From the NCBI GenBank assembly GCA_947002045.1, contig CAMQJB010000026.1, positions 1 to 27,813 on the forward strand: a DNA stretch of 27,813 nt, written 5' to 3'. The notes below the pieces were generated by a model, which made no database searches, had not been told where the DNA came from, and saw only the letters and a program-made list of their open reading frames with translations. Below, in pieces: positions 1 to 6,690 of the stretch (the first letter of the stretch is position 1; each line of letters begins with the position of its first letter). Made by a program: the position numbers and the translations under genes. The DNA comes from an uncultured Collinsella sp. Lineage in GTDB: Bacteria; Actinomycetota; Coriobacteriia; Coriobacteriales; Coriobacteriaceae.

Positions 1-80
1 GCTGCGGGAACGGCCTGTCCGCCTAATGTGTTCGGCTGAGATCGGAAATCAACCTTCTATAAATCGGCACGTCAGAGGCA

Positions 81-368
81 TCAGCCGGCAGCAAGAAGTT
101 TTTCACTCAGAGCCGCACGGGCAAACTCACTTGGCGTCATTCCTTCAGCCGCCGCCCGACGACGAATCGCCTCCTTCATCCCTAGGGGAATCTTGACCGA
201 TAGCGTTGCCGTCCCTTCGCTTGAGAGCGGAGGCCGCCCGTGCACGATCCCCCCAACGGTATGCTCGCCGTCCGGAAACCCGCCATGCTCGTACGACTCG
301 CACCACGCGTCAATCATTTCATCCGTTACAACCTGACCATTGGCAGCCGTATACGCCTTGCTCATCAT
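81..368 (-). CDS. Ribbon-helix-helix antitoxin-like protein
   Basis: A 95-residue protein whose C-terminal half reads like a CopG/Arc-type ribbon-helix-helix. A short beta strand (ATLSVKIPLG) is followed by two helices (MKEAIRRRAAAEGMTPSEFARAALSEKL). Such proteins dimerise through the strand, bind palindromic operators and often neutralise a partner toxin. The start is an ATGATG pair; the first ATG overlaps the TGA of the upstream toxin-like gene by four bases (ATGA), and an AGAGGGG ribosome site lies just upstream. A much longer in-frame reading to 551 is a shadow of the neighbour. The N-terminal ~45 residues are probably the toxin-binding part (inference). I am confident of the fold and less sure of the antitoxin role, which rests on pairing with the upstream gene. 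No terminator is visible in bases 1-80. Confidence 0.75.
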   Translation of the reverse strand: MMSKAYTAANGQVVTDEMIDAWCESYEHGGFPDGEHTVGGIVHGRPPLSSEGTATLSVKIPLGMKEAIRRRAAAEGMTPSEFARAALSEKLLAAG

Positions 369-628
369 CGACCCCTCTGCCGAGTTTGCTCGATCTCTTG
401 CCAGAATTTCTTCTGAACCGGAGACAGGGCATGAATAATGAGCCATCCACGAATTAGTTCGACTGCAACAAGTTCCACACTTCGACCATCTGGAAGCCAT
501 CCAATGGCAAGCCATCTCGGCGGCTCGTCCTCCGACTCGCGGCGAATGCACTCAGTAACCGCGAACCAGGCACCAAGCACTTGCTTTTCCGTCAAGTGTT
601 TTTTTGGCGTTGGGATGGATCTCAACAT
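365..628 (-). CDS. Putative BrnT-like toxin of a two-gene toxin-antitoxin module
   Basis: An 87-residue protein with a central strand-rich block (PRWLAIGWLPDGRSVELVAV) followed by WLIIHALSPVQKKFWQEI. This pattern resembles small RelE-fold/BrnT-like toxins, in which a GR-E-V segment is followed by an I-H-A-x-P-x-x-K segment. It overlaps the downstream ribbon-helix-helix gene by four bases, and the toxin-first order is typical of BrnT/BrnA-like pairs. The proposed ATG at 628 has a GGAGGAG site about 12 bases upstream, slightly long spacing. The ATG at 632 is better spaced but opens a different frame. A small palindrome lies at 658-672 in the promoter region. Family assignment is by motif resemblance only; it could be an unrelated small protein. 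Confidence 0.55.
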   Translation of the reverse strand: MLRSIPTPKKHLTEKQVLGAWFAVTECIRRESEDEPPRWLAIGWLPDGRSVELVAVELIRGWLIIHALSPVQKKFWQEIEQTRQRGR

Positions 629-657
629 CCATGCATCTTCTCCTCCATCTTACCCAA

Positions 658-672
658 TTTCGTATGACGAAA
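658..672. promoter_or_regulatory. Small palindrome upstream of the toxin-antitoxin pair
   Basis: TTTCG-TCATA-CGAAA (5-bp arms) sits about 30 bases upstream of the toxin start, in the 62-base gap after the DUF192 gene. On the minus strand TTGGCG stands 17 bases before TACGAA, a weak promoter-like pair that the palindrome overlaps. Ribbon-helix-helix antitoxins often autorepress through such sites, so this is a candidate operator by position only. Confidence 0.3.
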
Positions 673-690
673 GTCCGCTGTCGCCAATTC

Positions 691-1050
691 TTACGCCGGC
701 ACTTGTTGAAAGGCGGGAGGTGTAGCGAGGATTGAAGGGCGTTCCAGCACCGCCCAGGCACCGGGACAGGAACACATGCGCCAAGGACGGACGTTTTCGT
801 AGCATGCGAGGATGCTGCCGTTGTGGTCGATAAAAGCAATGTCGATGGGGTAGGCCATAAAGCAGGTGTGGACCGAAGAGCAGCGTGGGAACGCCATGAC
901 GAGCGGCAACCCGTTGGCGGCAATCGGAGACCGTCCCAGCATGCCGCGCAGGCGCACGGCAAACGACTCCGCCACCACAAACTCGGCAGGCGCCCAACCC
1001 AGCCTGTTGAGCGCCCGCGCGTAGGCAATGTAGGATGAGGCCGCGGTCAC
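691..1050 (-). CDS. DUF192 family protein, last gene of the Tad operon
   Basis: A 119-residue protein matching the DUF192 pattern. A VAESFAVRLRGMLGR segment is followed by the hallmark motif VHTCFMAYPIDIAFIDHNG, then the conserved pattern C-P-G-A-W-A-V-L-E near the C-terminus. The family is a small beta-barrel of unknown biochemical function. The start is the GTG at 1050, whose GTGA overlaps the TGA of the upstream tadE; a G-rich stretch lies upstream as a weak ribosome site. The ATG at 1155 is inside tadE and unlikely. No clear signal peptide is seen, although some DUF192 proteins are secreted. Translational coupling suggests it is made with the pilus proteins; whether it acts in pilus biogenesis is unknown. 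Confidence 0.8.
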   Translation of the reverse strand: MTAASSYIAYARALNRLGWAPAEFVVAESFAVRLRGMLGRSPIAANGLPLVMAFPRCSSVHTCFMAYPIDIAFIDHNGSILACYENVRPWRMCSCPGAWAVLERPSILATPPAFQQVPA

Positions 1051-1523
1051 ATAACCACCCCCGGACGCCACGGATCGACCGTCACTGCGCGCTCGTGCGA
1101 CAACTTTGCCGGTGCCCCCAGCGAAACGCCGGCGATGCTGAGCGAGCTCGGCCACGGCTCGTAGCGCATGGTACAGGTATAGGTCCTAAACGTGCCGGAG
1201 AGCGAAAGCAGACCGCCATCCGATGTCGTCGCACCCTGCTCGCTCGAGACCTCAATCTGCAAGTCATAGCCTTCCATGGCATGTTGGATCTGAGCCTGAA
1301 CGGTCGCGGAGGCATCGATGGAGCTGTCATCGCCCTCCCCGCTCGGCGCCACGGCATGCGCTAGCACGATATCGGGCACCACGCGATCGAAGCGCGCGAC
1401 CGCGTCGGCAAAGACCATGACGTTGTACACGATAAGCGCCAGAACCAGCAGGACGGGCGTGACCACGGCCATCTCGACCGTCGCCTGGGCGCGCTCCTCG
1501 CACAGGCGCGTGCGGATGCCCAT
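1047..1523 (-). CDS. tadE: TadE-like minor pseudopilin
   Basis: A 158-residue TadE-family protein. A short basic leader (MGIRTRLCEERA) precedes QATVEMAVVTPVLLVLALIV, the class III prepilin junction with Glu at +5 of the mature form, followed by one hydrophobic helix. The remainder is extracytoplasmic and carries one Cys (in CTMRYE). TadE-like pseudopilins are processed by the prepilin peptidase and are needed for Flp pilus assembly. The ATG at 1523 shares one base with the TAA of the TadG-like gene (TAATG), so this start is preferred to the longer frame reaching 1667. The residue before the predicted cut is Ala, not the usual Gly, as in the other three pilin-like proteins here. Confidence 0.85.
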   Translation of the reverse strand: MGIRTRLCEERAQATVEMAVVTPVLLVLALIVYNVMVFADAVARFDRVVPDIVLAHAVAPSGEGDDSSIDASATVQAQIQHAMEGYDLQIEVSSEQGATTSDGGLLSLSGTFRTYTCTMRYEPWPSSLSIAGVSLGAPAKLSHERAVTVDPWRPGVVM

Positions 1524-3688
1524 TACGACCCACCGCCCAGGGCACCCGCCAGTGTGGCGACATCGACGGTAAGTGGGATGGAACCGCCGCCGGGCAGCGG
1601 AATCTCCGCAAGCGTGAACACCGTGCCGCTGATGGTGCGCTCGACTTGATATTCCAGCGCCTCGCAAAGCGCCTTGGGGTCGGTCACGCCCAGCGGAATA
1701 CTTCGTAGCTTGTCCTGCACTTTAGAAAGACCTGTGATGTCAGACCCCGGGCTCTTGATGACATTGGCGGTGTCGGTCAGTACCGGCTTTCGTAGGCGCA
1801 AGTCGCACGGCTCCAAGCCCAGCGCCGCCACGGACGCCGAAACGGTATCGCCGAGCCGCGACGCAATGGAGCCCAACGCACCGCTGCCCCCTCCCAGGCC
1901 ATCGATCATCTCGCCCATGAGCTCGTCAGCCGAGCCTTGGATGTCTCCGTATCCCACAAGCAGCCGTCCCCAAACATCCATGACGCCATCGAGTACACCG
2001 GCAACACCGCCCGAACGCTCCTCCAACGTCGAGAAAAACCGCGAGAGAACGTTGTTCTGCGCCGTCGCGTCATCGGGTGCCAGCACCGCAGCAGAGATAG
2101 CACCGCGCTCGCCAAGCCTGACCGCCGCGTTAAACGAAGAGCTGAGCTCATCGGGGCTCGAGATGGCACCCGAAACCGCAAAGGCGACCACGCCATTGCG
2201 ACCGGGCGGAGCGATACGCGGACGCTCGCCCGAAAGCGCTTTAATGGCCTCGTCAAACGCATTGCCCGCACGGTCAGCCTCGTCCTCGGTCTGGCGCATG
2301 AGCTCGAGCTCTTTGTTGCGGCATTCGACGTAGTCTTCCAGAGCGCCTTTGAACTCATCAAAGTGGTACTCGAAGCCGTTTTCGATAGAAGTCGAAGGAG
2401 CCGCAACGGCGCCGAGCGACGAAACACCAAAATGGCATCTGTTGCATTTGTCCTGCCCGTCATAAGCAGCGACCGAGGCTAGCCCGCCTGGCGTCCCTTT
2501 CTTATAGTTGGGGCAGCTCGTTCCATAATGCAGATACGTTTTGCCATCGTTGGTACTAGTTGGCCACGCCGCATCGGTATAGAGTTCCGTCGCTCGCACC
2601 TCGTCAGTGTTGCGCGGCAACAACGGAATATAGGAAGTGGTCCGGTCTCCGTCTTCGGTTATATATGCGCGATTGACCTCTGCGCTCGCATAGGTATAGA
2701 ACGCCTTGCGCGCCGCCGACTCCGCCTTCGTCTCGACGCTTGAGCCTTGAGGCGCCTCGTTTGCAAGGCGCAAGCGGTAATAGGCCTTCGCGCGATCGAG
2801 CGCCACTTGCGGCTCCCATGTGACGCTCGAGGCATAGTGCGGATTCTCAATATCCGAAAGCTTCGCCAAACTCCTCGCGCGTTCCCACATGCATGAGCAA
2901 CTGCCGACCGAAGCCGGATCCGACCCGCCGCAATCCGCAAGCCAGGCGCGCTCTTTTGCTTTCGCCGTCTCCTCCGAGGCCTTCTGCAGCTCATCTGCTG
3001 CGCGTTCCAGATCTTTCGATGTGTCTTTAATGACATCGGTCGAGATCTCGGACCCCTCGAGCGCAACGAAATCCGACTCGGACGTCCTGGGCACGGCAAG
3101 CGCCGTACCGGTATAGGTCGCACCCTCGGTATCCTGCGCCGACACGGCCTGCGTAGCTCGCGCGGCAACCAGATACGGTAGAGCCATCTCGATTTTCTGC
3201 AGGCCCTTGGAGGCGCTTTTGGCAAACTTATTGCGCGTTTTAATGATCTCGATTCCCGTGTCGACCATATCGCCCGCGGCAAGTTCGGCACCCGGAATAA
3301 GGATGGCGACCAAGCCGGTGCCGATCGTGGCAAACCCCGCTAGGCCCAAGCTCAATATGCTCGCATCCACCACTGTCGCAGCCGTATGGTAGGACGCCAC
3401 CACATTGGCGCCTGCCAGCGCGCCGCTATCGGCAGCCGCCTGGGTGTCCCCCGCGCGCGACATGCTCCATATCGCCGCCGCCGACGAAAACAGCAACGTG
3501 AGCACCACCAAGATGACCACCGCAGAGGAGAGCGTGGTATAGGCACCGTCTTCGATAAACAGGTCGATCCCGGCTCGACCCATAAAGCCGCCTCGCTTGC
3601 AGCGAGCACGCGGTCGGCAACGGCCCGCAAGCCCCCTCGTCACCTTCAACAGGCAGCGCTTAATCCCATGCAGCAATCCATGAATCAT
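1523..3688 (-). CDS. Large TadG-like Tad pilus protein with CxxCH motif
   Basis: A 721-residue protein starting at the ATG with a well-spaced GGAGGGAG site; it overlaps the end of the upstream tadE by 29 bases. A basic N-terminus (about 45 residues) leads into a single membrane helix (about 54-76), then DTQAAADSGALAGANV. That pattern is typical of the N-terminal Flp-assembly TadE/TadG-like domain. The long remainder, probably outside the membrane, has a predicted coiled coil (about 221-248, DTSKDLERAADELQKASEE), a second helical stretch (about 444-481) and many cysteines (253, 264, 266, 392, 415, 418, 456, 628, 675), including CNRCH at 415-419. I see no von Willebrand A domain, so the TadG name is by N-terminus and position only. 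It is probably a minor, envelope-anchored pilus component. Confidence 0.7.
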   Translation of the reverse strand: MIHGLLHGIKRCLLKVTRGLAGRCRPRARCKRGGFMGRAGIDLFIEDGAYTTLSSAVVILVVLTLLFSSAAAIWSMSRAGDTQAAADSGALAGANVVASYHTAATVVDASILSLGLAGFATIGTGLVAILIPGAELAAGDMVDTGIEIIKTRNKFAKSASKGLQKIEMALPYLVAARATQAVSAQDTEGATYTGTALAVPRTSESDFVALEGSEISTDVIKDTSKDLERAADELQKASEETAKAKERAWLADCGGSDPASVGSCSCMWERARSLAKLSDIENPHYASSVTWEPQVALDRAKAYYRLRLANEAPQGSSVETKAESAARKAFYTYASAEVNRAYITEDGDRTTSYIPLLPRNTDEVRATELYTDAAWPTSTNDGKTYLHYGTSCPNYKKGTPGGLASVAAYDGQDKCNRCHFGVSSLGAVAAPSTSIENGFEYHFDEFKGALEDYVECRNKELELMRQTEDEADRAGNAFDEAIKALSGERPRIAPPGRNGVVAFAVSGAISSPDELSSSFNAAVRLGERGAISAAVLAPDDATAQNNVLSRFFSTLEERSGGVAGVLDGVMDVWGRLLVGYGDIQGSADELMGEMIDGLGGGSGALGSIASRLGDTVSASVAALGLEPCDLRLRKPVLTDTANVIKSPGSDITGLSKVQDKLRSIPLGVTDPKALCEALEYQVERTISGTVFTLAEIPLPGGGSIPLTVDVATLAGALGGGS

Positions 3689-4160
3689 AATCTCCCTCCA
3701 GCCACTCGGGACGCGATCGATACGAGACGTCGACCTTAAGCTCGACATAGCCGTTTTGGCCTGCGCTACCCATAGCCTGCGCAAACGCACCGATCACGGG
3801 CAGCGGTTTAACCTCGCCGGTAACGGAAACGGACGAGACGCCGCCCGCATCGGCCCGACCAAGCTCGATATCCCACGACAGGGGCCCGCCGGCATGGAAA
3901 ATCGAAACGTCGGGAACCGCGGCAAGACGGCGGCGGGCAAACTCCTTAATATCCTCGTCATCCCCCACCGTCGTCGTGGTCATGAGCCGCGCGGTCTCGG
4001 CGGCGGCAGACTCCATGACCGCGCGTGTATAGAGCAGGCACACCGGCTGCAGCGCCAACAGGACGAGCGTCAGAAACGTCGGCAGTAGGAATGCCGCCTC
4101 GACCGTAGACTGAGCCCGGTCCTCGCGCGCAACATCAATACAGCACGATGTCCTTAGCAC
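3660..4160 (-). CDS. tadE: TadE-like minor pseudopilin
   Basis: A 166-residue TadE-family protein. REDRAQSTVEAAFLLPTFLT is the prepilin-type junction followed by a hydrophobic helix running to VCLLY, then ~110 extracytoplasmic residues. The proposed GTG start at 4160 gives a 17-residue leader and overlaps the upstream pseudopilin gene by 26 bases. No good ribosome site is visible, so translation may depend on coupling; a TTG at 4178 is the alternative. The frame reaching 4415 lies over neighbouring genes and is not believed. It is followed by the TadG-like gene with a 29-base overlap. TadE proteins are processed like Flp and help pilus initiation or stability. Confidence 0.8.
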   Translation of the reverse strand: MLRTSCCIDVAREDRAQSTVEAAFLLPTFLTLVLLALQPVCLLYTRAVMESAAAETARLMTTTTVGDDEDIKEFARRRLAAVPDVSIFHAGGPLSWDIELGRADAGGVSSVSVTGEVKPLPVIGAFAQAMGSAGQNGYVELKVDVSYRSRPEWLEGDYDSWIAAWD

Positions 4161-4353
4161 CCGCAGCAGCGTCGACAACCGATGTCGAGGTGACGCCGTG
4201 AGATGCCGTCCGCTCGACCAGCGCCGCCAAGCGCCCATCGGCACCGGCACGCCAAAGCCCTGCGATCGCCAGCACGATGGAAAGCAGTGCCACCGTGACG
4301 ATGGCGTATTCGACCGTTGCCTGGGCAGATTCCTCGCACAGGACATAATGCAT
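4135..4353 (-). CDS. Short Flp/TadE-like pseudopilin
   Basis: A 72-residue protein with a brief leader (MHYVLCEESA), the junction QATVEYAIVTVALLSIVLAI and one hydrophobic helix, then a ~40-residue tail. Its size and EY motif resemble Flp pilins, but the tail is longer and more polar than that of the presumed major pilin at 4882-5115. The ATG has a strong AAGGAGGGG site about 8 bases upstream and begins one base after the previous stop. It could be a second Flp subunit or a minor pseudopilin. The Cys in the leader before the predicted cut is not in the mature protein. Confidence 0.8.
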   Translation of the reverse strand: MHYVLCEESAQATVEYAIVTVALLSIVLAIAGLWRAGADGRLAALVERTASHGVTSTSVVDAAAGAKDIVLY

Positions 4354-4354
4354 T

Positions 4355-4918
4355 TCACGACCCCTCCTTTGAGTTCGTTGTCTGCGGGGTCAGGCGGACC
4401 ACGCGCAGGCAACACGAAGTATCACCAGCATCCGCGGCAACCGTCACCATATCGACCCAGCCGCGTCCGTCACGCACGATGGCGCCCCACGCGTTGCCCT
4501 TGATGTCGAGATAGCCGCTCAGAGCAAGTTGCGCCGTGGGCACCTCGCGATAGGCGCGCAGCATATCTGCCGCCGCCTCGGTCATCGGTCGGCACTCGGA
4601 CCATGCGAGACGAACAGCGACGGCATTGTTTGCAGATGAACCCGTTGCAGCGTCCGCACACTCGTCGAGTGCTTGCAAGAACGTTTGTGCCGTGACGGCG
4701 GCGTTCGCATCGTCCGCGCCTCGCTCATCGTCTTTTTGAGACGCCGCAGCCGAGCCCGAGCCCGCATCCGCGGCAACCCCTAAACGTTGTTGCCGTGCTG
4801 CGTTAAGCCCCCAAACCGCCACTGCCACCGCCACGACCGCACAGGCGAGCACCAGCAACGCGCCGACGGGACGGGCGCCCTCTACAGGCTGTTGATGCCC
4901 TCGCTGATAGCGCTCCAT
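4355..4918 (-). CDS. Unknown single-pass membrane protein in the Tad operon
   Basis: A 187-residue protein that I do not recognise. After a polar N-terminus of ~17 residues comes one strong membrane helix (about 18-40, GALLVLACAVVAVAVAVWGL). A low-complexity Ala/Ser/Asp linker follows, then a ~110-residue domain with four Cys (ECAD, ECRP and an adjacent pair, SCCL). The topology is probably N-in with the domain outside. It overlaps the end of flp by 37 bases and is followed after one base by a pseudopilin gene, so it is certainly cotranscribed with the pilus genes. The ATG at 4918 lacks a clear ribosome site, so the exact start is uncertain. A role as a pilus accessory or lineage-specific TadF-like factor is inference from position. 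Confidence 0.7.
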   Translation of the reverse strand: MERYQRGHQQPVEGARPVGALLVLACAVVAVAVAVWGLNAARQQRLGVAADAGSGSAAASQKDDERGADDANAAVTAQTFLQALDECADAATGSSANNAVAVRLAWSECRPMTEAAADMLRAYREVPTAQLALSGYLDIKGNAWGAIVRDGRGWVDMVTVAADAGDTSCCLRVVRLTPQTTNSKEGS

Positions 4919-5115
4919 AAATCTTGGACCTTGCCCTTAAATGCGACGATGGCAATGATGGCAATCACCACGAGCACACCGACTAGGATGGCGTACTCGG
5001 TGGTGCCCTGCGCGCTCTCCTCCCGCAGCAGTTCTTCGGCACGCTGGCGAGCGTGAATTGACTGGCAAAACGCCAAGCTCCAGACCTTGCCAACAACGTC
5101 AGTCATCGTATTCAT
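4882..5115 (-). CDS. flp: Flp-type major pilin
   Basis: A 77-residue Flp/Fap pilin precursor. A long 34-residue leader ends in REESA, followed by QGTTEYAILVGVLVVIAIIA, which has the Glu-Tyr pair at +5/+6 and the ~20-residue hydrophobic helix that define Flp pilins. The mature peptide ends in a short amphipathic tail (FKGKVQDLWSAISEGINSL). The ATG has a GGGAGG site at ideal spacing. It sits 10 bases after tadC, the only non-overlapping junction in this part of the operon, consistent with a separately tuned, abundant product. The residue at -1 is Ala instead of the common Gly. Processing should need a TadV/CpaA-type peptidase, which is not in this window. Confidence 0.88.
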   Translation of the reverse strand: MNTMTDVVGKVWSLAFCQSIHARQRAEELLREESAQGTTEYAILVGVLVVIAIIAIVAFKGKVQDLWSAISEGINSL

Positions 5116-5125
5116 GTATTCCTCC

Positions 5126-5767
5126 CTACATCATCCCGCCTGCTCCCAGCAGCGGGCCCAATATGGACAGAAGCAACGCCGGCAAGATGAGCGTGCCGGT
5201 GGGAATCAGCAACTTGACCGGCGCACGCTCAATCTCGCGCTCGACCGCGGCGCGATGGGCCGCGCGAATCTCGCGACTTTGGGCCGCCAGCGTCTCGGCA
5301 AGCGGGGCACCGAGAGCAAGCGCCTGCCCCGCTGTGATGGCAAAGGTCTCGAGCGCCCGCACATCCAGGTCGCGCGCGGCCGCCAGAAGCTCATCCTCTC
5401 GCGTCCCTACGCCCACCCGCCATGCCATGCAGGCTCGCTCAAGGCGGAGCGCCAACGTCGATTGGCGATTGGCGCAAAAAACCTCAAGCGCCGCATCGAA
5501 CGAAAGGCCGGCCGAAAGCCCCAGACGCACCACGTCGATCATCTCGGACACCTCGCCGAGCGACACCTGCGCCGTACCACCCGTGCCGAGCATGCCCCTC
5601 AACCGTGCTACCAGGACATCGGTCACCGATCGGGCAGCCGCAACAACCAGCAGCGCCTCGCGTTTGCAGACCTGGGCGATCTTGCATGCGTCCGCACGAT
5701 TGAGCCCTGTCACGATAAACACGCTGAGCGCGCACAGGCATGCCGCGACCCCGACCAGGGCGCTCAT
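5126..5767 (-). CDS. tadC: Tad pilus inner-membrane platform protein TadC
   Basis: A 213-residue protein with an N-terminal membrane helix (MSALVGVAACLCALSVFIVT), a cytoplasmic type II secretion F-like domain (VSLGEVSEMIDVVRLGLSAG, then a long helical region to about 185) and a C-terminal membrane helix (LLIPTGTLILPALLLSILG). TadC pairs with TadB to form the platform that couples TadA ATP hydrolysis to pilin insertion. It is shorter than many TadC proteins (~300 residues), lacking much of the usual N-terminal portion. The ATG start overlaps the tadB stop as ATGA; the longer frame to 5905 lies inside tadB. Confidence 0.88.
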   Translation of the reverse strand: MSALVGVAACLCALSVFIVTGLNRADACKIAQVCKREALLVVAAARSVTDVLVARLRGMLGTGGTAQVSLGEVSEMIDVVRLGLSAGLSFDAALEVFCANRQSTLALRLERACMAWRVGVGTREDELLAAARDLDVRALETFAITAGQALALGAPLAETLAAQSREIRAAHRAAVEREIERAPVKLLIPTGTLILPALLLSILGPLLGAGGMM

Positions 5768-6690
5768 AGCTCCACCCGCATAATGCGTCGGATGACCACC
5801 AGGGCGACGGCGTTGAGGGCAAGTCCCAGTACCACGGCACCGGCACCCGCCGGCGTTGCAAGGCCGCGGCGAAAGTCGGCCGAAAGCAGCGCCAGCACCG
5901 CGCACATACCCGCCGGCATCGCCGAGACCATGTGTGCCGACATACGAGCCTGCGATGTCTTGACGTCCAAGCGGCGCTTGAGCTCAATGCGCTCCCCCAC
6001 CATGCTCGACGCCTCGGACAACAGGTCGGCAAGCGGGGCACCGGTTCGCTGCGACACCTTGAGCGCCAAGGTGACAAGCGAAAGGCCGGGGGCATCGATA
6101 CGGTCGAGTAGGTCATCCAACGCATCAGTCGCCGAGACGCCGCAGTCGATCGCCGTCGCCACGCGCAAAAACTCGGTATGCACCGGCTCTTGCGCGTGAG
6201 TTCCCACAAACCTCATGCCCTGGGCCAGCGAATGACCCGAGGCGAGCGACATAGAGAGCGCCGTAAAGGCCTCGGGCATGGCTTCTTCCACATCGTGTTG
6301 CTCGCGGCGACGGTCGAAGGTGTCGCGAGCGGCGCCTACGCCAAACGGTGCGAGCAGCCCCAGGACAAAGCCGATGGGCGACAGCGATACGACAGTCAGG
6401 GCAATGCCGCAGACACCACTCGATAGCAGCAAGCATGCCAGGCGCGCCTCGTCATCCTCGATAACAAGGCCAAGGCGATGTGCTGGAACCAGCGCCGCCC
6501 AGGAGCGGGCAATCTTTTTTAGCAGGTCGTTTTCTACCAACTCGCGCGGCAGCCTCTCGGCAACCGACTCAAGCGCATGACTGACCAGTTCCGCCGGCGG
6601 CACGCGCGACACACGAGGCTCCGCCCCGCACGCCACCGCGGCAGAAAGCCCTGTCAAGCCCCCTACGACGAGGGGCACAACGATCTCCAT
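5764..6690 (-). CDS. tadB: Tad pilus inner-membrane platform protein TadB
   Basis: A 308-residue TadB-like protein. An N-terminal membrane helix (about 4-22) and a two-helix hydrophobic segment (about 83-122) precede the GspF-like domain (EEAMPEAFTALSMSLASGHS, about 135-255, with the conserved RTGAPLADLL). A C-terminal hydrophobic pair follows (about 256-303). It forms the inner-membrane base of the pilus with TadC. The ATG has a GGAGG site seven bases upstream; the gene begins 28 bases inside the end of tadA and overlaps tadC by four bases, so the three are translationally coupled. Confidence 0.9.
   Translation of the reverse strand: MEIVVPLVVGGLTGLSAAVACGAEPRVSRVPPAELVSHALESVAERLPRELVENDLLKKIARSWAALVPAHRLGLVIEDDEARLACLLLSSGVCGIALTVVSLSPIGFVLGLLAPFGVGAARDTFDRRREQHDVEEAMPEAFTALSMSLASGHSLAQGMRFVGTHAQEPVHTEFLRVATAIDCGVSATDALDDLLDRIDAPGLSLVTLALKVSQRTGAPLADLLSEASSMVGERIELKRRLDVKTSQARMSAHMVSAMPAGMCAVLALLSADFRRGLATPAGAGAVVLGLALNAVALVVIRRIMRVEL

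Noticed and set aside
39..50. AGATCGGAA near the window start, resembling the beginning of an Illumina adapter
   Set aside because: The match stops after nine bases (next bases ATC, not GAGC), so it is likely chance.
2432..2446. CxxCH taken as proof of a c-type cytochrome
   Set aside because: A single motif in a pilus-type protein is not enough; no cytochrome features or maturation genes are in the window. Kept only as an observation.
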